From assembly GCF_001426865.1 (NCBI RefSeq), contig NZ_LMFO01000005.1:62001-126000 (forward strand): a stretch of 64,000 nt of DNA. The letters run 5' to 3'. Shown in pieces: positions 59,967 to 64,000 of the stretch (position 1 is the first letter of the stretch; every line of letters begins with the position of its first letter). The translations under genes were made by a program, and so were the position numbers. The notes under the pieces are model-generated. The model had not been told where the DNA came from. It searched no databases and saw nothing but the letters and a program-made list of their open reading frames with translations. Origin of the DNA: Paenibacillus sp. Root52. Lineage in GTDB: Bacteria; Bacillota; Bacilli; Paenibacillales; Paenibacillaceae.

Positions 59967-60726
59967 AATGAATCGCCTCCATTCATATCTTCTAAATTGT
60001 AACGTATTTCAGTAAAAATGGAAAAATAAAGCTTTTATCTTGGGATACATAACTCGCATCAATCTAGTAATTCGAACGAAATAAGAAGTGGTCAGTAGGG
60101 GATGCCAAGTGATTTTTTGTCGATCTATGTTTTATTTTTGTGCTTTATGTAACTTTAAATAACATATATCATAAAGTTGATGATCGTTGTATGTAAATCT
60201 CTTGTCTAAATGATTAATGTGATGTAAAGTAAGTTACACAAAATGGTTTTTTGCCACAGTTTATGAGCATAATCCTCCCATCATGACAAGACTATAACAC
60301 TCAAAGTTATTGTAATGTCTCCCTGTTGTATATTCCAACACCCTTGAAAACCACTCCCATGTTAGTTTCTATCTGAAAGATCCCTATGCTAATGAATATA
60401 TGTGTATACCCAAAACAAGTGACCAAGCTTTACTCTGTTCAATTGACCTTTGTTTAATTGTTCCATTTCTTTCTCTCTCAAAATATCTACTAATCTCCCA
60501 TCATGACCTATTCAAATATATTAAAGGTATCATGGGCATGTTAAGCCCTTAATAGATACAGATAGTATGTGATGCACGCCTGCAACGGTTTCTTGGATCA
60601 GCATTTTGCTCGTAACAATCTTGGAAGCATGTTGACTGATCGTGTATCCACTATCCATCCATCGGGATCATTGTTTTGGCACGCCAGCATCACACACATT
60701 TTGAGACAGGGAAGGGTGTTGTACGT
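59967..60726 (+). promoter_or_regulatory. Long AT-rich region upstream of the peptide-transport operon
   Basis: About 760 bp without a supportable gene. CTCCCATCATGAC occurs twice in direct orientation (60275-60287 and 60495-60507), 220 bp apart, each preceded by AAT. It may hold operators for the downstream ABC genes. Confidence 0.45.
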
Positions 60727-62382
60727 ATGCGAATGAGAAAAAAATGGTTGTCCGGTTTGATGGTTATGGCAATGAGTACGGTCTTGGCTCTATCGGGTTG
60801 CTCTAGCCAGGAGGGGACGAACACGCCTGCTCCAGCGGAAGGTAACGATCCGCCAACGGAGGAAGTAGCAACGCAGGATACGATGATTATGGGACGGGGT
60901 GGAGATTCTGTTGCCCTAGATCCGGCCATTGTAACTGATGGTGAATCCCTCAAGATTGGACATCAGGTGTTCGATTCATTGCTTGATTACAAGGAAGGTG
61001 GAACAGAGGTCATCCCTGGACTTGCGGAGAGCTGGGAGATTTCAGCGGATGGACTTAAGTACGAGTTCAAGCTAAAGTCTGGTGTGAAATTCCATGATGG
61101 TACTGACTTAAACGCCGAGGCTGTTGCATTCAACTTCAATCGTTGGAGTGATCCTGCGAGTGAATATAAATTCGAAGGGGACTCCTTCGATTATTACGAT
61201 TCCATGTTTGGCCCAGAGGATGGACGCGTGATTAAGGAAGTGAAGGCGATTGACGAGACTACGGTGGAGTTCACATTGAACCAACCACAAGCGCCTTTCC
61301 TGCAAAATATCGCGATGACGCCATTCGGCATTGCCAGCCCAACCGCCATTCAGGAGAAGAAGGGAAACTTCAAAACCGATCCTGTAGGCACCGGTCCATT
61401 TGTATTCAAAGAGTGGAAGCGCAACGACTCCATTACACTGGAGAAAAATCCAACCTACTGGAAAGAAGGATTGCCGAAGCTGAACAAAGTTATTGTTCGC
61501 TCCATTCCAGATAATACGGCTCGTTTCAATGCCTTGCAGAACGGCGAAATTGACGTGATGGAGGATCTGAATCCGGATGATCTGTCGATCCTGGAGTCGA
61601 ATGCTGACCTGCAAAAGATTGAACGTCCACCATTCAACGTGGCGTATATCGGCTTTAACTTTAAGAAGAAACCTTTTGATGATGTAAAAGTGAGACAGGC
61701 GCTGAATCATGCCGTGAACAAACAAGGCATTATTGATGCGTTCTTTGCTGGACAAGCTCAGCCTGCGGTGAATCCGATGCCACCAACATTATGGGGATAC
61801 AACGATAGTATTGAGGATTACCCGTATGACTTGGAGAAAGCCAAAGCATTGCTTGCCGAAGCAGGCTTCCCTGACGGATTGCCAGATCCGGTGACCTTCT
61901 ATGCGATGCCAGTATCTCGTCCGTACATGCCTGATGGTAGGAAAGTAGCCGAAGCCATCCAAGCCGATTTTGAGAAAATTGGAGTAAAGACAAACATTGA
62001 GTCTCCCGAGTGGGCGACGTATCTAGATGATGTCAAAGCCGGGGAGAAGGACGATATCTACATGCTCGGTTGGACAGGAGATAATGGTGACCCCGATAAC
62101 TTCTTGTACACGTTGCTCGATAAAGATGCAATTCCGGGTAACAACCGTAGCTTCTATGTCAACGAGGAGCTGCATGTGTTGCTGACGGATGCACAGAAGG
62201 AGACCGACCAGGATAAACGGGCAGAGTTGTATAAGCAGGCACAGGTCATTATTAAGGAAGATGCACCATGGATTCCGCTTGTGCATACCACGCCAATTCT
62301 GGCGGGTAGTGCGAAGTTGAAAGGCTTTGTTCCTTCACCGCTGGGTAGTGAATCCTATGCAGGTGCCTATTTCGAGGAATAG
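60727..62382 (+). CDS. Oligopeptide/dipeptide ABC transporter binding lipoprotein
   Basis: The 551-residue family-5 solute-binding protein has lipobox LALSGC after a basic signal. The family signature KSGVKFHDGTDLNAEAVAFN (in part) is followed by TGPFVFKEWKRNDSITLEKN and VRQALNHAVNKQGI. ATG 60727 fits AGGGAAGGGTG; the frame extends 17 codons upstream without a site. It delivers peptides, or a metal chelate, to the permeases downstream. Confidence 0.92.
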   Translation: MRMRKKWLSGLMVMAMSTVLALSGCSSQEGTNTPAPAEGNDPPTEEVATQDTMIMGRGGDSVALDPAIVTDGESLKIGHQVFDSLLDYKEGGTEVIPGLAESWEISADGLKYEFKLKSGVKFHDGTDLNAEAVAFNFNRWSDPASEYKFEGDSFDYYDSMFGPEDGRVIKEVKAIDETTVEFTLNQPQAPFLQNIAMTPFGIASPTAIQEKKGNFKTDPVGTGPFVFKEWKRNDSITLEKNPTYWKEGLPKLNKVIVRSIPDNTARFNALQNGEIDVMEDLNPDDLSILESNADLQKIERPPFNVAYIGFNFKKKPFDDVKVRQALNHAVNKQGIIDAFFAGQAQPAVNPMPPTLWGYNDSIEDYPYDLEKAKALLAEAGFPDGLPDPVTFYAMPVSRPYMPDGRKVAEAIQADFEKIGVKTNIESPEWATYLDDVKAGEKDDIYMLGWTGDNGDPDNFLYTLLDKDAIPGNNRSFYVNEELHVLLTDAQKETDQDKRAELYKQAQVIIKEDAPWIPLVHTTPILAGSAKLKGFVPSPLGSESYAGAYFEE

Positions 62383-62383
62383 G

Positions 62384-62416
62384 TAGAGGTTGTTCAAAAA
62401 GTTCGCTCTGAACACG
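62384..62416 (-). repeat. Dispersed GTTCAAAA-type element, inverted copy
   Basis: Read on the minus strand it gives CGTGTTCA, a short variable part, CTTTTTGAACAACCTCTA, matching 36570-36610. It starts two bases after the binding-protein stop codon. Confidence 0.55.
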
Positions 62417-62466
62417 CACTTATATTGAGTAAGCTGTAAACTGTGATCCATGTCTGAATTTTTAAA

Positions 62467-62552
62467 GCGCTGGCGCACACGCAATGCTTAGCAGAACATC
62501 ATCCGGACGTAATCATCTCGAAGCATACGTGTCCGCTGGCGTTTTTTTTCTA
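62467..62552 (+). terminator. Internal terminator after the binding-protein gene
   Basis: Long stem: ACACG and ATGCTT pair with AAGCAT and CGTGT, closed by CGCTGGCG-type pairing, with TTTTTTTT at 62543-62550. It lies between binding protein and permease, so partial read-through is expected. Confidence 0.65.
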
Positions 62553-62587
62553 CCTAATCGGCTGTTCAAAAGGCGGGTGAATGAGGA

Positions 62588-63592
62588 TTGAATAGTTACA
62601 TCGTCAAACGAGTATTAGTACTGCTGCCTGTTCTGTTAGGCATGACGTTAATCGTTTTTTCCATCATCCATGCCATTCCCGGTGACCCGGCGGAAACCAT
62701 TCTGGGACAAAAGGCAACAGAGCAATCCAAACAGGCTCTTCGAGACCAACTTGGCTTGGATAAACCGTGGTTTCAGCAATACTTTGCCTATCTCGGTGAT
62801 CTGGTCAAAGGCGACTTAGGAACTTCTATCCGATCCAAGGTTCCGATTGCCCAGGAAATAGGACCGTATCTGACGGCAACGTTTGAGTTAACGATGGCTA
62901 GTATGTTGTTTGCCATTATCGTTGGTGTCAATGCGGGGATCGTCAGTGCGTGGAAGCATAACTCCTGGTTTGATTACTGCTGCATGGTCATTGCACTGGT
63001 TGGGGTTTCGATGCCGATCTTCTGGCTTGGCTTGATGGAGCAATGGCTGTTCGCTAACAAACTGCAGTGGTTGCCATCCATCGGTAGGATGAACCCGCGT
63101 GATCCGATTGAAGCGGTAACCGGTCTGTACGTACTGGATACGATGATTGCTGGTCGCTGGGATCAGCTATGGACGGTGACGAAGCACTTGTTGTTACCGA
63201 GTATCGCGCTGGGTACGATTCCGATGGCAGTCATTGCACGCATGACCCGTTCCAGTATGCTGGAAGTGATGAGTTCGGATTACATCCGTACTGCAAAAGC
63301 CAAAGGTCTGGGTCCCTTTTTTGTCGTGTACGGACATGCGCTGAAAAATGCATTCATTCCCGTACTTACCGTAATCGGCATTCAGACCGGATCGCTCCTC
63401 GGGGGAGCGGTGCTGACCGAAACCATCTTTGCATGGCCGGGCGTGGGACGCTATATATATGAAGCAATTAGTTCAAGAGATTATCCGGTGATCCAGAGCG
63501 GAATCCTGATCGTTGCTTTTTTCTTCGTGGTCATCAACCTGATTGTGGACTTACTCTACGCCGTATTTGATCCAAGAATCAGCTACAAATAG
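62588..63592 (+). CDS. Peptide ABC transporter permease, DppB/OppB type
   Basis: The 334-residue permease has six transmembrane segments. The N-terminus YIVKRVLVLLPVLLGMTLIV and the motif IPGDPAETILG are characteristic. The EAA loop reads YIRTAKAKGLGPFFVVYGHAL. It starts at TTG with ATGAGGAT upstream. It partners the DppC-like protein starting at 63904. Confidence 0.92.
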   Translation: MNSYIVKRVLVLLPVLLGMTLIVFSIIHAIPGDPAETILGQKATEQSKQALRDQLGLDKPWFQQYFAYLGDLVKGDLGTSIRSKVPIAQEIGPYLTATFELTMASMLFAIIVGVNAGIVSAWKHNSWFDYCCMVIALVGVSMPIFWLGLMEQWLFANKLQWLPSIGRMNPRDPIEAVTGLYVLDTMIAGRWDQLWTVTKHLLLPSIALGTIPMAVIARMTRSSMLEVMSSDYIRTAKAKGLGPFFVVYGHALKNAFIPVLTVIGIQTGSLLGGAVLTETIFAWPGVGRYIYEAISSRDYPVIQSGILIVAFFFVVINLIVDLLYAVFDPRISYK

Positions 63593-63626
63593 GAATCCAT
63601 CATTTGGTTTGATGGATGATTCTTAG

Positions 63627-63874
63627 ATATAAAATATACGAGTTATCTAAATTTCTACATGCGAACGAAGAGGACAGGGAAAACCTGGAGAAGCTTAGCT
63701 GCAAGCTTTCTGCAAGAAAGCTACATCGGAAGCATAAACATCGCCTTTATAACGGGATTCCTTCCTTTAGAAAAAAGGATAAAGGGAATCAGGGGATAAC
63801 AGCGATCGGAAGGTTGCTCTGTCAGCGGAGTGACGTGTAGTAAATGTTGTACATTGAACTCGTATATTTTATAT
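63627..63874. mobile_element. Small element with perfect 18-bp terminal inverted repeats (MITE-like)
   Basis: The ends ATATAAAATATACGAGTT (63627-63644) and its exact reverse complement (63857-63874) bound 248 bp. Inside are the hairpins AGCTTTC/GAAAGCT (about 63705-63724) and GATTCC-CCTT/AAGG-GGAATC (about 63756-63790). No transposase is encoded; the 74-codon open frame inside has no family. It sits between dppB-like and dppC-like genes. A diverged partial copy lies at 40280-40332. Confidence 0.6.
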
Positions 63875-63903
63875 GTCATTCATATCCAAGAAGGGGGTGC
63901 CGC

Positions 63904-64000
63904 ATGGCCAAATTATCGACGAATACGGGCGCTTCCGTGGATGTTGCAACCAAATCGACTTCAGGCCCATGGCGGGAGGCTTGGAGAACGTTTCGTAAAA
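63904..64000 (+). CDS. Peptide ABC transporter permease, DppC/OppC type (partial)
   Basis: ATG 63904 follows AAGGGGGTG. The visible 32 residues include a flexible N-terminus and GPWREAWRTFRK, the cytoplasmic segment that precedes the first membrane helix in DppC/OppC proteins. The gene runs off the right edge. Confidence 0.8.
   Translation, partial: MAKLSTNTGASVDVATKSTSGPWREAWRTFRK

Noticed and set aside
63616..63840. 74-codon frame inside the inverted-repeat element
   Set aside because: Starts within the terminal repeat, basic low-complexity product, no ribosome site; more likely structured non-coding DNA.

Overview
The window looks like chromosomal DNA of a Paenibacillus-type Firmicute. 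The evidence is strong AGGAGG-type ribosome sites, a proline T-box, Bacillus-like regulators, several plant-polysaccharide (arabinan/xylan) GH43 enzymes and a PBSX-type phage-tail cluster. Both ends are cut inside genes. No rRNA, tRNA, CRISPR array, transposase or integrase was seen. All names come from reading the translations; no database search was possible.

Layout. (1) 0-3 kb: an ArsR-type regulator and a SulP anion transporter, bounded by two near-identical terminators and sharing ATTCAAA operator half-sites. (2) 2.7-15.8 kb: sugar-polymer region. A GH43 xylosidase-like enzyme is divergent from an AraC regulator. Then come YdeI, DinB and WYL genes, an ArsR-type regulator with a large C-terminal domain, and an operon with a lipoprotein binding protein, two permeases, a secreted endo-arabinanase and a cytoplasmic arabinofuranosidase. 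The enzymes cut arabinan outside, the ABC system imports the oligomers and the last enzyme finishes them inside. A structured repeat array lies between the two arabinan enzymes. (3) 16-30 kb: housekeeping genes, including EcsC, a YbaK-type prolyl-tRNA editing protein, an MFS pump, the preQ1 operon queC-queD-queE plus queF, AIM24, a WYL regulator, a DEDDh exonuclease and a membrane-anchored FAD oxidoreductase. (4) 29.8-34.5 kb: T-box-controlled proS and a secreted 5'-nucleotidase with LysM. (5) 34.7-36.5 kb: a phage-type control block (XRE repressor, ImmA-like protease, ArpU-like late regulator). (6) 36.6-45 kb: a two-component system, FMN reductase, two VOC proteins, a hypothetical, a membrane protein and a DUF4127 protein. 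(7) 45.2-59.2 kb: a complete contractile-tail cluster in PBSX order (terminator-like protein, YkzM-like, sheath, tube, frameshifted chaperone, tape measure, LysM hub protein, XkdQ/R/S/T/U, fibre genes, holin, GH25 lysin) with no capsid, portal, terminase or integrase. This reads as a tailocin. (8) 59.4-64 kb: a YcxB-like protein and the start of a peptide ABC transporter operon.

Most unusual observations. (a) The queC leader carries both halves of a preQ1-I-like aptamer, separated by 125 nt that fold into two helices abutting the halves with no spare base. (b) An almost identical 22-bp motif, each copy followed by a short leader and an intrinsic terminator, precedes both the DUF4127 gene and the tail operon. 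(c) At least five families of small structured repeats occupy the intergenic spaces. (d) The chaperone gene has an exact A AAA AAC slippery site joining two frames. (e) The lysin gene has an internal start with a strong ribosome site that would release its C-terminal domain alone.
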